Below are positions 51,516 to 60,422 of a stretch of 64,000 nucleotides of DNA, piece after piece; position 1 is the first letter of the stretch; the number at the start of each line of letters is the position of its first letter. Origin of the DNA: JAYKJB01 sp035284745 [NCBI: Candidatus Sericytochromatia bacterium] (GTDB lineage Bacteria > Cyanobacteriota > Sericytochromatia > S15B-MN24); contig JAYKIL010000034.1 of the NCBI GenBank assembly GCA_035284745.1, positions 1-64,000 of the forward strand. Reading direction: 5' to 3'. The position numbers were made by a program, and so were the translations under genes. Below the pieces are notes generated by a model. The model saw only the letters and a list, made by a program, of their open reading frames with translations. It searched no databases and had not been told where the DNA came from.

Positions 51516-52409
51516 ATGCTAAGAACTGCGCATTCCCTGTGGTTGGGGGCGTTCTTGGCGACGGCGTCGTTTTTCGCTCCGGCGGCTTACGCGTACACGC
51601 CCAAGGTCTTGCGGGTCGGTTTTGTCCCGTCGGAGAATCTCCAAAATATTCTCAAGAAGACGCGGCCCGTCATTGATGCCTTGCACAGAGAGTTGAAACT
51701 CCAAGTGGTGCCATTTGTCGCGACTGATTACACAGGTATTATCGAGGCCATGCGTGCCAACAAACTGGATGTGGCGTTTTTCGCCCCTGGCGCCTACGTG
51801 CTGGCTGAAAGTAAGGCCAACGCCCTCGTTATTCTCAAGGCACAACGCCACGGAAAGGCTTTCTTCTATTCTTCAATCATCACCCATCGGGATTCTGGCA
51901 TAAAGAAGTTGGCTGACCTGAAGGGAAAAACATTCGCCTATGTGGATCCTGCTTCGACTTCGGGCGGCGTGTATCCCAAGGTCATGTTTTTGAACGCGGG
52001 AATGAACCCGGAACGCGATTTTACTCGGGTGATCTATGCGGGCGGTCACGATGCCGCAGTGTTGGCTGTTCTTAATAAGAAGGTGGATGCTGCGGCAACC
52101 TTTGCGAATGATACGCAGGGAGAAGACACCGCCTGGACTCAGTTCCTTACGAAGCCGGGAGAGGCGCAAAAAATTGTGGCCGTGGCCTACAGTAAGCCCA
52201 TCCCCAGCGATCTGATAGCCGTTCAAAAAAATTTGGATGCTTCACTGATTAATAGGGTTCGCAAGGTATTCACGAAAATGAGTGCCACGCCGCAGGGACG
52301 AAAGCAACTGTGGGACCTTTACCGCATTGATGCTTTTGTGGATGCGACACCTGCTGATTTTGAACCCGTTCGCGAGGCGTTTAATCGGGTTGGTCTGCCG
52401 ATAAAATAG
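51516..52409 (+). CDS. phnD: Phosphonate/phosphite-type ABC transporter, substrate-binding protein
   Basis: A 297-residue PhnD/PtxB-family protein with a signal peptide (cleavage near AYA). The binding-lobe signature is RVGFVPSENLQNILKKTRPVIDAL, then VPFVATDYTGIIEAM and YVDPASTSGGVYPKVMFLNAG. It captures a phosphonate- or phosphite-like oxyanion in the periplasm and delivers it to PhnE. The start has a strong AGGAGG (51500-51505); the TTG one codon before it is less likely. First gene of phnD-phnC-phnE. Confidence 0.93.
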   Translation: MLRTAHSLWLGAFLATASFFAPAAYAYTPKVLRVGFVPSENLQNILKKTRPVIDALHRELKLQVVPFVATDYTGIIEAMRANKLDVAFFAPGAYVLAESKANALVILKAQRHGKAFFYSSIITHRDSGIKKLADLKGKTFAYVDPASTSGGVYPKVMFLNAGMNPERDFTRVIYAGGHDAAVLAVLNKKVDAAATFANDTQGEDTAWTQFLTKPGEAQKIVAVAYSKPIPSDLIAVQKNLDASLINRVRKVFTKMSATPQGRKQLWDLYRIDAFVDATPADFEPVREAFNRVGLPIK

Positions 52410-52429
52410 AATTTGGAGTTGTCTCTCTC

Positions 52430-53281
52430 GTGAACGTGACCCCGGTTGCCCCCAGTTCTCTCACCCAGGCCTTGTTGACGGTCGAGGGTCTTGCCAAATC
52501 TTATGGAGACGGCCCCTCGATCCTGCACGATGTGAATCTATCATTCCGAGAGGGTGAGTTTGTCGTTATTTTGGGACTCTCCGGCGCGGGTAAGTCTACT
52601 TTTCTGCGATGCTTGAACCGCTTGGTTGCTCCGACCTCAGGGAGAATCTTGGTTCAGGGAAATCTTTTGAAGGACTCCGCACAGGGCTTGGTAGACGTCG
52701 CGGCGCTGCCGGAACGAGAGCTCAGGGCGTGGCGTCGGCGCGTAGGGATGATTTTCCAGCAGTTTAATTTGGTGAAGCGCTTGTCCGTGCTTCAAAACGT
52801 TTTGTCGGGCAGTTTGGGTTATCAGCGTTTTTTCCCGAGTCTTTTGCGATGGTTTCCTGCTGCTGCCTACAAGCGTGCGCTCGCAAATCTTGAGCGGGTT
52901 GGCTTGCTAGAACAGGCTGAGCAACGGGCTGATCGACTGTCTGGTGGCCAGCAACAGCGTGTGGCGATCGCCCGGGCGTTGATGCAACAGCCCACGCTGA
53001 TTTTGGCCGATGAGCCTGTCGCCTCTCTGGACCCGAAATTGTCGGTCGTGGTGCTTGACACGCTCCAACGTGTGGCCCGTGAGGATCGAATTACGGTACT
53101 GGTTAGTTTGCACGTGCTTGAACTCGCCCGTCGCTATGCGGATCGTATCGTCGGGTTTCAAGGTGGGCGTGTTGTTTTCGATGGTCCCCCGGAGGCTTTA
53201 ACCGACGAGGTGGTGGAGTTGATTTATCGCCGTCCTGAGATATCCAGAGGGCCTGTCGTGGGAGTACAACCCGATGTCTGA
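52430..53281 (+). CDS. phnC: Phosphonate-type ABC transporter, ATP-binding protein
   Basis: A 283-residue ABC ATPase. It has Walker A GLSGAGKST, the signature LSGGQQQRVAIARAL, Walker B LILADEPVASLDP and the D-loop, with the PhnC-typical LRAWRRRVGMIFQQFNLV. It energises import by the PhnE permease. The GTG start has GGAG upstream. It overlaps phnE by eight bases. Confidence 0.95.
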   Translation: MNVTPVAPSSLTQALLTVEGLAKSYGDGPSILHDVNLSFREGEFVVILGLSGAGKSTFLRCLNRLVAPTSGRILVQGNLLKDSAQGLVDVAALPERELRAWRRRVGMIFQQFNLVKRLSVLQNVLSGSLGYQRFFPSLLRWFPAAAYKRALANLERVGLLEQAEQRADRLSGGQQQRVAIARALMQQPTLILADEPVASLDPKLSVVVLDTLQRVAREDRITVLVSLHVLELARRYADRIVGFQGGRVVFDGPPEALTDEVVELIYRRPEISRGPVVGVQPDV

Positions 53282-54203
53282 CTATATCCCGGCGGATCCT
53301 TTGCCAGCGAGGGGCGTTTCCAAAGGGGTACGGGCCTCACAGCGTGTCATCTCGTTCGCCGCCCTCGTGGGCCTGATGTGGTGGGCTTTCACGGGTGTGC
53401 AGGTGAATGTGGGGGAACTGGTCAGCGGCATGCCCCAGATGTTCGAGACTCTGGGAAGGATGGTGCCCCCTGATTTTAGTCGTGTGACGGACCCAGCCGT
53501 GTATGACAAACCTGCTGATTTGTCGGTGCCGCAACTTCTGTTACCGTTGCCCCTGGAGGGGGCCGCGGCGGATGCCAAGCAATATTGGTGGCAAAATACT
53601 TTTCCTCAGACCATTGTGGGGGCGACGCTTCAGACCATTCAAATGGCTTTTGCAGGAACCGTTTTGGCTTTGTTTGTTGCGTTCCCGATCGCTTTTTTGG
53701 GTGCCGTTAACACCACTCCACACCCCGCGGTATATCACGTCATCAAGTTGGTCACCAATTTTCTGCGAACCATCCCTGACTTCGCTGTGGCTCTCGTTTT
53801 AGTTGCCGCCATCGGCTTGGGCCCTTTTGCAGGGACCTTGGCGCTCGCGTTTCATACGGCCACCGTGCTCATCAAATTGTTTGCGGAGGCCATCGAGGGC
53901 ATTGATGAGGGCGTGGTCGAGGCACTGCGTGCTACGGGCGCTCGATACGCTCAGATACTGAGTTTTGCGGTGGTCCCTCAGGTGATGCCTGCATTTATTT
54001 CGTTTTTGCTCTACCGCTTCGAAACGAATATTCGTGCCGCGGCCGTTCTCGGAATGATTGGCGCTGGGGGCATCGGCTTTTTGATGGTGAGTGACTTCAG
54101 GATGTTCCAGTATCAACAAGCGTCCATGACGGTTTTGGTGTTGATTGCCTTGGTGATGTTTGTGGATTACCTGAGTGCACAATTAAGAAAACTGGTGACT
54201 TAG
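53274..54203 (+). CDS. phnE: Phosphonate-type ABC transporter, permease
   Basis: A 309-residue permease with about six transmembrane segments and the EAA-type loop EAIEGIDEGVVEALRATGARYAQILSFAVVPQVMP, which contacts the ATPase. It is the membrane channel of the PhnDCE importer. No C-P lyase, phosphonatase or phosphite dehydrogenase gene lies in the window, so the imported compound is uncertain. A hairpin follows (54211-54234). Confidence 0.93.
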   Translation: MSDYIPADPLPARGVSKGVRASQRVISFAALVGLMWWAFTGVQVNVGELVSGMPQMFETLGRMVPPDFSRVTDPAVYDKPADLSVPQLLLPLPLEGAAADAKQYWWQNTFPQTIVGATLQTIQMAFAGTVLALFVAFPIAFLGAVNTTPHPAVYHVIKLVTNFLRTIPDFAVALVLVAAIGLGPFAGTLALAFHTATVLIKLFAEAIEGIDEGVVEALRATGARYAQILSFAVVPQVMPAFISFLLYRFETNIRAAAVLGMIGAGGIGFLMVSDFRMFQYQQASMTVLVLIALVMFVDYLSAQLRKLVT

Positions 54204-54210
54204 CGCCAGC

Positions 54211-54234
54211 CGCAGGCGGTTTGCTGCCTGCGGG
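54211..54234 (+). terminator. Hairpin behind phnE (probable terminator)
   Basis: CCGCAGGC (54211-54218) pairs perfectly with GCCTGCGG (54227-54234) around an 8-base loop. The T-tract is weak (GTATATTG). Confidence 0.55.
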
Positions 54235-54273
54235 TATATTGAGGGTGGATAGTTCGGGTCGGGAGAACGAGCC

Positions 54274-54474
54274 GTGGACGGCAATGAAGAAGGGCCCTCT
54301 TGGTTAGCTGCCATTTTGCTGATTTTCCTGGGGATCGGCGTGTGCGTTTTGTCGGGCTATTTGGTTTATAAGGCCGACCCTAAAGGCGTGTCAGAAACCA
54401 TTGTCGAGATGCAGAAGGCGGTGGGTATGAGCCCGGCTCCTCCCTCGGAGGAGGAAGAGGGCGAAGAGCCTTAA
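54274..54474 (+). CDS. Small single-pass membrane protein
   Basis: A 66-residue protein with one transmembrane helix (WLAAILLIFLGIGVCVLSGYLVYKA, about 10-34) and an acidic C-terminal tail (SEEEEGEEP). The GTG start has GGGAG eight bases upstream. No family is recognised; such proteins often stabilise membrane complexes. It is convergent with the TonB gene, 18 bp apart. Confidence 0.6.
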   Translation: MDGNEEGPSWLAAILLIFLGIGVCVLSGYLVYKADPKGVSETIVEMQKAVGMSPAPPSEEEEGEEP

Positions 54475-54492
54475 TTCGGATGCCTTGGCCCG

Positions 54493-55434
54493 TTATCGAA
54501 TCACGAAAAAGAACGGAATGACGCCGCGTTGGATATTTCCCTCGCCCTCAGCCAGCGGTGTGAAACGATATTTGGCCGCTGCGCGCTTTGCTGCTGCATC
54601 CAGCAGAGGAAAGCCCGATGAGCCCACAATGGTCGTATCTTGAACGGTGCCGTCGGGGTTCACGTACACCATCACTTGTGTCGTGCCTTCCCATATTTTT
54701 CGTTGAGCCTCGGCCGGATATTCGGGTGTAGGCGCCCGCAAAACGCCTCTGCCAGATAGTTCCCCCTGCGGGAGCTGTTTGCTGACCGAGGGCGTGCCCT
54801 TTTGAGGCTGATTGGCGGATGCATCGTCTTCAGATTGACGCGCCCCGTCCCGCAAAGCGGCAAGGCGGTCGGACACATCGGTTTCCCGCCCCTTCAGTCT
54901 TGCCGCTGCCAATTGAGCCAATTCCTGTTGAGAAGGCACCCGTTGAACAGGAACCTCCGGAGGACGCCTCGGTTGCCGCACGGGCCGAGGTTGCGGCTTG
55001 GGCGCCACACGCGGTGCCGTCGGCTTTTTGGGCGCTTGGGCCACGGGTTTTGGCTTGTTTACAGGCTTGGGTGGGGCGTCCGGTGCTTTGGTTTCCGCTT
55101 GAGAAGTGGGGGGTGGGGCGGCCGCTGTTTTGTCTGGGTTTTTCGTCGGAATTTCAACGAATTCAACCTCGATGACCTCTATCGGCTTGGGGCTGGGGAG
55201 CGGCTCCGCTGGAAAGTCTGGCCGCGGGAGACCGAGTAAAAACAGCGCGATCACGGCGTGAAGCCCTCCAGAGGCGAGCCACGAGACAGGCCCTGGGCGA
55301 GATGACTGCCGCTTGAACTGCTGTTGATACGCAGGGATACGCGGCGAACGAGCGGTCACAGGGGTCGCCCAAAAATTCTTGGTGCCGCGAGAGGCGTTAT
55401 TTCGAGAGTGGTGGGGGCGGTGCGGAGCGACCAT
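54493..55434 (-). CDS. TonB-type energy transducer
   Basis: A 313-residue protein with a basic 55-residue N-terminus, one transmembrane helix (WLASGGLHAVIALFLLGLP), a long Pro/Lys/Ala-rich periplasmic spacer (about 90-150) and a C-terminal TonB domain (PTPEYPAEAQRKIWEGTTQVMVYVNPDGTV and FPLLDAAAKRAAAKYRFTPL). It would transmit proton-motive force from ExbB/ExbD to an outer-membrane barrel; no exbBD genes lie here. It is the last gene of a three-gene run with the barrel and the TPR protein. Confidence 0.88.
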   Translation of the reverse strand: MVAPHRPHHSRNNASRGTKNFWATPVTARSPRIPAYQQQFKRQSSRPGPVSWLASGGLHAVIALFLLGLPRPDFPAEPLPSPKPIEVIEVEFVEIPTKNPDKTAAAPPPTSQAETKAPDAPPKPVNKPKPVAQAPKKPTAPRVAPKPQPRPVRQPRRPPEVPVQRVPSQQELAQLAAARLKGRETDVSDRLAALRDGARQSEDDASANQPQKGTPSVSKQLPQGELSGRGVLRAPTPEYPAEAQRKIWEGTTQVMVYVNPDGTVQDTTIVGSSGFPLLDAAAKRAAAKYRFTPLAEGEGNIQRGVIPFFFVIR

Positions 55435-55468
55435 GCTTCACTTCAAAAACAGGCGTGCTGTGGTTAAT

Positions 55469-57055
55469 TTAGAATTGATACTGCAGATTGAGCGTCAGAA
55501 GGGGGACGGGGGCAAAATAGTTCTTGGCGTTCGCTTGCTCCAGTATCAACGGCACGTCCGCGATACGCAAGCTCATTTGCACATCCGGCGATACCGGGTA
55601 GCGAAGGTCGGCTTCTGCAAAAATCCCGTTTGCGACGCCTCCGCCAGGTACTTGGGCTGATACCAACGCCGCCCGGCGGGCGTGCAGCGACCCGGCACAC
55701 GTGATGGCCGCATCGGGTCCCGGCAAGGTTCCCTCTATGGTCGTTCCCCCTCTTAATTCCGAATATCCCAACGGCCAGGTCGTCAGAACCGCCGCTTGCA
55801 AGTTTTGCTGAAAATTTGGGAGCCACTGAATTTGTATCTGGGCGTCAGCAGAAGGCGACCATTGCTCTATGTCCGCGTTCACTGGTTTCCAGAGGCCATC
55901 GCTGTCGGAGTCGTTCCAGTACACATAGCGCAAACTCCGCCGAAGTTCGAGCGTCGAGCGCAGCCAGATGCGCTCTGTGAGACGATGGCTGCCGCCAGCT
56001 TGGGCCAGACCTTGGATACGTTCTGATTGCAGATCAAGGGCGGCAGCCGTAGCGGGCCGTCTGAGATAGAGGGTTTGGAAGTTCGGCAATTCACTTTTTG
56101 CTCTGAGACCCGCAAAAAGGTGGGTCAGGATGCTCGGGCGATAGTGGAAGGTGAATGCCGGGTCAAAAATAGGTTCTCGCCCCCAATAGCCTCCCCCGAT
56201 AGAACCCTCCAATTCGACTTGCTCCGATAACGACCAGAAATCTGAGAGACGCGCGTATCCCTCAGGACCATTTTGGATGCCCCATATTCGCTGCTGGGCA
56301 ATCATTTCCACTTTGAGCTGGTGTTGGCTTCTGAGGGAAGGGGGGGCCCAGTTGAGGTTCAGAGCGGTATTCTGAGCGTAGAGGTCTGGCTCACCATTGG
56401 CTTGCGCCAACCCCCGGTCATAATGAAGGGTGGCACCCCACTGGGGTGAAAAACTGCTGTTCAACGCGACCGAATAGGCACTCTGCCCACCGCTTTTATC
56501 CCCTGTTTGCCACAAAAAGCCCTCACCACTGCCCCCCGCTTTGAGAACTCCCGGCCAGTCAAGCCACTGTCTTGCTTGCCATCCAGACCAGCCCCAACCG
56601 GACAAGCCTTCTAACTCTGTCAGACCTAAAACCGGGCCCCACCAGCGCGCGTCGTACAATCCAGCGCGGTATTGCAGCAGAGGCCCCCATCCCCCTGTCA
56701 CTGCGGTGTAGGGCATGCGTGTTTCGGGAAGGGCCTGCGGTGGTTCCACGGTTGTGGGAGTCACGCCCACCATCAGCGAGCGATTTTCTTCAGAGGTGGC
56801 GCGCCTGGCGGCGGGTTCGGGCAGGCGGACGTTGGTGTCCCACCCCCCTCTTTGCGGCGTGACACGGCCTGACGCAGGGGTTGCTCGTTCTGAAAGGTCC
56901 TGCCCCTGAATGGTGACCGTAGGAAGTTGGGCCGGTAGTTTTTCGTCACTGGTAGGTTCTTCTTGGGCCCAGGCATCGTATGCGAAGAAATTCGACGACA
57001 ACAGGCAAAGAAGTAGCGTGATAGCCTTGGAGAAACACGCAGGGGCGATCTTCAA
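55469..57055 (-). CDS. Outer-membrane beta-barrel protein with a TonB-box-like segment
   Basis: A 528-residue protein with a signal peptide (cleavage near AWA, residue 30) and a TonB-box-like LPTVTIQGQDL just behind it. The rest is beta-rich with many aromatic ends, finishing in LQYQF, the usual outer-membrane C-terminal Phe. No plug domain is visible, so it is not a standard TonB-dependent receptor. The start is TTG behind AAGGAGG and overlaps the TPR stop in TTGA. The combination suggests a TonB-energised channel working with the TPR protein. Confidence 0.7.
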   Translation of the reverse strand: MKIAPACFSKAITLLLCLLSSNFFAYDAWAQEEPTSDEKLPAQLPTVTIQGQDLSERATPASGRVTPQRGGWDTNVRLPEPAARRATSEENRSLMVGVTPTTVEPPQALPETRMPYTAVTGGWGPLLQYRAGLYDARWWGPVLGLTELEGLSGWGWSGWQARQWLDWPGVLKAGGSGEGFLWQTGDKSGGQSAYSVALNSSFSPQWGATLHYDRGLAQANGEPDLYAQNTALNLNWAPPSLRSQHQLKVEMIAQQRIWGIQNGPEGYARLSDFWSLSEQVELEGSIGGGYWGREPIFDPAFTFHYRPSILTHLFAGLRAKSELPNFQTLYLRRPATAAALDLQSERIQGLAQAGGSHRLTERIWLRSTLELRRSLRYVYWNDSDSDGLWKPVNADIEQWSPSADAQIQIQWLPNFQQNLQAAVLTTWPLGYSELRGGTTIEGTLPGPDAAITCAGSLHARRAALVSAQVPGGGVANGIFAEADLRYPVSPDVQMSLRIADVPLILEQANAKNYFAPVPLLTLNLQYQF

Positions 57056-60000
57056 GAGCGGACCTCCTTGGGAACGTGTTTTTCAATCCAGTCGAGTCGT
57101 TCTCGCGCATCGGCACGTTCTCGCGGCGGCGAATCCGTCGAGAGACGAACATAAATTTCTACGGCCTCACGCCAGCGACCGAGTTGCTCGTATGCCTCAG
57201 CGAGTTTGAGTCCAGCCAGCGAGGGGAGTGGTTCGGCGTTGTCCGGAAATTTGAGTTTTGTTAATTCTCTCACCGCCTCTTTGAATTGCCTCATCTCAAC
57301 CAAAACGAACCCCGCCCAATATCCTCCCAGGGCGTTTGCCAGACTTCCCGATGGCCCGAGCCCGCGCGCACCCCTGTAGGCCAACAACGCCGGGCCCCAC
57401 TGTTTAGAATTTCGATGCAGATCTCCCAGGTCCATCCAAGCTTGTCTGCGTCTTTCGGCGGGGAAGGAACGATTTTCAGCGATTCGACGAATCAAATTGA
57501 GGGCCGTCGGCAGATCTTTTTGTTCCCGCGCGATTTCTGCGGCATCACGAAGCGCGAGGGCACCAATATCCTTGTTGGCATACGTCTCGGAAAGCGCGAT
57601 CAAAGTATTTTTGGCCGTGGTGGTCTCTCCGTCGCCCCGCTGTGCCCGGGCCAGATCATACAGCGCGCGTGGCCTTAATTCCTCATCCTTGATTTCTTTC
57701 AGGGGCAGGAGCGCATTAATGGCCTCTTTCCACTGGCCTTTTTCCACCAAAGACTTGCCAGCCCAGTGGCGCAGGACGGGTGGGCATTGGGGTTTGGCCC
57801 CACGGTACGTTTCAATCACCTCGTCCCATTTTCCCTGCTCGACGAACGCTTGGCCGATAAGCACCAATGCATCGTAGTCGCTGGGCTTGAGGGGCCCTGA
57901 TTTGAATATTTCTTTCCGGGCTTGTTGGTAGTTCCCGGCCTTGAGGAGAGATTGTAAGTATCCCTGTTTGAGTTCTCCCTCGTTTTCCGCAGGAAATTCG
58001 TTGGAGGAGAGCAGTGCTTCGTAAGCCTCGTGAGCCTCTGTGTATTGAGCGTTGTTGTAGTAGGCCGCCGCCAGTTGCTGCCCTGCTTCAAAACGAATGG
58101 AAGAGGCACTTTCGGGGTGAGTGAAGGCCTGATTGAGCGCGGAAATTGCATCTTTGTATCGCTTCAAGCGGTAAAAGGCGCGTCCCTGCCACAAGAGCGC
58201 TTTGGGAGCCAAGCCCCTCACCGCAGACTGCTGGCTCAGGGCCCCAAAGGCTTCAGCCGCCTCCTCAAAGCGTTCTTGGCGATTCAGACTCCATGCAATT
58301 TGGAAGCGTGTTTCTGCGGCCAGGCCCGGAGAGATTGGGCTTTGGAGCAGCGTGTTAAGGTTTCGTCTTGCGTTCTCCCAATCCTTCAGGTCGATGAGAA
58401 TCAGACCGAGACGAAAAAGCGAATCTTGCCGTGTCCGCCCTTCCGGTAACCGCGCGATCGCCTCTTGAAATGCGTTGCGCGCTGCGCCGAGGTCTCGCAG
58501 GCGATAACACGACCAACCTAAACCGTAGTAGGCCTCGGTCAAACGGGGGAATTTTTGATATTTCGTAATGATGCGACTGTAAAGCACGCGGGCGGTGTCG
58601 TATTGCCCCAAACGATAACGCGCTTCTGCTGTCCAAAAGGTCGCTTCTGGGAGCAACGGTCCTTTATCCACGGCGTCAAAAAGGCGCGAGGCCTCCTGAT
58701 AATTGCCGCCGTAAAAATGGGCCAGACCAATCTTGAAGTCAACCTCCTCACTCTGGCCTGCCAGGAAGGCTTGATTTCCCAGTACTGCCAACTGAGAGTA
58801 TGCCTTGATCGCTTCAGGGAATTGCGCTCTGGCGAGATAACTTTCTCCTCGCATCCAGTACATTGGGCCCAGCCATTGGCTGCGGGAATACTGTTGTTCC
58901 AGTTTTCGCCCGAGGCGCAACACCTCATCGAAGCTTCCAGCAAGAAAGGCGACGCGAATCTGTTCATAGAGGGCTTCTTCTGCCCAAGACGAGCGCGGAG
59001 CCACTTGTTGAACCTGTTCGAGATACGCATGTGACTGCTCAGCGGTCCCCCGTTCGCGCTCAATCATCGCGAGCGCATAATAAACGCTCCCCCGGTAATT
59101 ACTCCGCGGAAAACGTTTCAGCCACTCTTGGAAAAGAGCCCTCGCCTCCTTCGATTTTCCCTGCTGCCACGTTGACCAGGCTTCTCCATAGGCCGCTGGT
59201 TCGTGTAGCGGGCTGTCGGCGGGAACCGCACGATAGTGGCTGATGGACAGGCCATAGTCTTTCGCATCCGCATAAGCCTCGCCAGCCAGCAGTTCGGCCC
59301 GCGCCATCAGAGCATCATCGGAGCCGTGGCGGGCGGCCTCGTTATAATAGGTGCTCGCAGAAAGGTGCTCGCCGCGACCCAGCATCACATTCCCGAGCGC
59401 CAGGCGAACGGCTTGGGCATAGCGGCTCGTCGGAAATCTCTCCAGGGCTTGTTTCCATACGTTGGTCGCTGCCTCTTCTTGCTTCAGGCGCAACAATGAC
59501 CATCCCCAGGCGAACAAGCCACGCTCTTGCCCGGGGCCAAATGTGTTAGCAAGGGTTCTGTACTGCTCAAGCGCCCTGGCATACTGGCCGCTCGTAAAAT
59601 AGAGATCGGCCAAGGCCAATCGGATGGGATCCTTGCGCGCCTCTTGCAGCAAGCCAAGCATTCTCTCAAACAGCGCGATGGCGCCTGCATCATCGCCTTG
59701 GTCGCGCAAAATGGCTGCGCGCTCTCCCAATGTTTGCGTGTACCAGCGTGAGTCCTGGGGCACGCGTTCTAAATGACTCTTTGCCTGTTCGAGTTTGCCG
59801 TTTCGACGCTCGGAGAAACCAAGCCAATATAGGATGCGGTCTGTTTCCGACTCCCCACGGGCGGGGCTCACCAGCGCGGTCTGTAACTCGGATTCAGCGG
59901 CTGGGAATGCTCGTTTCTCAAGCAGCTGCTGAACTTGATTCCACCATGCCAAAGACGAGGCAGGCGCTCGTACCTCAGAGGCAGGGGTCCCCCCGGAGGC

Positions 60001-60087
60001 AGCCCAGGATGCTGTTCCAAAGCTTACAGGGACGATCCCCAAGGCAACCGCAATGATGAATTTTGAAGACGAGGTGCGGGCTTGCAT
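57052..60087 (-). CDS. Large periplasmic TPR protein
   Basis: From the ATG at 60087 the protein has 1011 residues with a signal peptide (KFIIAVALGIVPVSFGTASWAA) and about 22-25 tetratricopeptide-like repeats across its whole length (for example LADLYFTSGQYARALEQYRTLANTFG and GLIDLKDWENARRNLNTLLQSP-type units). TPR solenoids scaffold protein complexes. The start is chosen because an extended -10 promoter (60178-60170) covers the upstream ATG at 60171. It leads the TPR - barrel - TonB operon. Confidence 0.88.
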   Translation of the reverse strand: MQARTSSSKFIIAVALGIVPVSFGTASWAASGGTPASEVRAPASSLAWWNQVQQLLEKRAFPAAESELQTALVSPARGESETDRILYWLGFSERRNGKLEQAKSHLERVPQDSRWYTQTLGERAAILRDQGDDAGAIALFERMLGLLQEARKDPIRLALADLYFTSGQYARALEQYRTLANTFGPGQERGLFAWGWSLLRLKQEEAATNVWKQALERFPTSRYAQAVRLALGNVMLGRGEHLSASTYYNEAARHGSDDALMARAELLAGEAYADAKDYGLSISHYRAVPADSPLHEPAAYGEAWSTWQQGKSKEARALFQEWLKRFPRSNYRGSVYYALAMIERERGTAEQSHAYLEQVQQVAPRSSWAEEALYEQIRVAFLAGSFDEVLRLGRKLEQQYSRSQWLGPMYWMRGESYLARAQFPEAIKAYSQLAVLGNQAFLAGQSEEVDFKIGLAHFYGGNYQEASRLFDAVDKGPLLPEATFWTAEARYRLGQYDTARVLYSRIITKYQKFPRLTEAYYGLGWSCYRLRDLGAARNAFQEAIARLPEGRTRQDSLFRLGLILIDLKDWENARRNLNTLLQSPISPGLAAETRFQIAWSLNRQERFEEAAEAFGALSQQSAVRGLAPKALLWQGRAFYRLKRYKDAISALNQAFTHPESASSIRFEAGQQLAAAYYNNAQYTEAHEAYEALLSSNEFPAENEGELKQGYLQSLLKAGNYQQARKEIFKSGPLKPSDYDALVLIGQAFVEQGKWDEVIETYRGAKPQCPPVLRHWAGKSLVEKGQWKEAINALLPLKEIKDEELRPRALYDLARAQRGDGETTTAKNTLIALSETYANKDIGALALRDAAEIAREQKDLPTALNLIRRIAENRSFPAERRRQAWMDLGDLHRNSKQWGPALLAYRGARGLGPSGSLANALGGYWAGFVLVEMRQFKEAVRELTKLKFPDNAEPLPSLAGLKLAEAYEQLGRWREAVEIYVRLSTDSPPRERADARERLDWIEKHVPKEVRS

Positions 60088-60169
60088 CAGATATGCGTTC
60101 GGTGGGAAGTTCAACACGGAGGCGAGAACGGGTCTTTCTGCCTGAGCCAAGGGGTCGTTGAATGCGCTC

Positions 60170-60178
60170 ATTATATCA
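60170..60178 (-). promoter_or_regulatory. Extended -10 promoter of the TPR - barrel - TonB operon
   Basis: On the minus strand TGATATAAT is a full extended -10, as before accD. Transcription would start near 60163, downstream of the ATG at 60171. Confidence 0.6.
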
Positions 60179-60274
60179 CGGGTCACGGACCTGAATCGTG
60201 GGCGCCTCCCCTTCTGCGGGGATTGATTCTGCCTGAGAACAGGGGCCTGGAGAATGAAAAACGGTTGTATCGTG

Positions 60275-60363
60275 GTTAAGAAATGGTTAAATATGCGATC
60301 TGGTACTTGAATCACAAAATAGTGGGTGCTACAGTGGGGTCAGTAAGGTTAAGCTTAAATTAA
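60275..60363. promoter_or_regulatory. Pho-box-like TTAA repeats, site 4
   Basis: GGTTAAG-N4-GGTTAAA has TTAA at 60276 and 60287 (11-bp period); read on the other strand it is TTTAACCA-TTT-CTTAACCA, i.e. 8-bp repeats with a 3-bp spacer. A second pair has TTAA at 60349 and 60360, again 11 bp. Confidence 0.45.
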
Positions 60364-60422
60364 AACAAGCTGAACCCTGTTGTTGTTGTCCCACCCACAT
60401 CTTGTGAGGAGTACTCGAAACA

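Larger units (their letters stand above)
60088..60422. other. Regulatory region between the TPR operon and the subtilisin-like gene
   Basis: A 335-bp divergent region. It holds the extended -10 of the TPR operon, TTAA half-sites at 60276/60287 and 60349/60355/60360, and possible plus-strand promoters (TTGTAT-N17-TAAATA near 60265-60293 and TTGAAT-N17-TACAGT near 60307-60335). No gene is seen. Confidence 0.5.

Noticed and set aside
60088-60315. N-terminal extension of the TPR protein (76 residues)
   Set aside because: The extended -10 promoter overlaps it, and the signal peptide begins only at the ATG at 60087.
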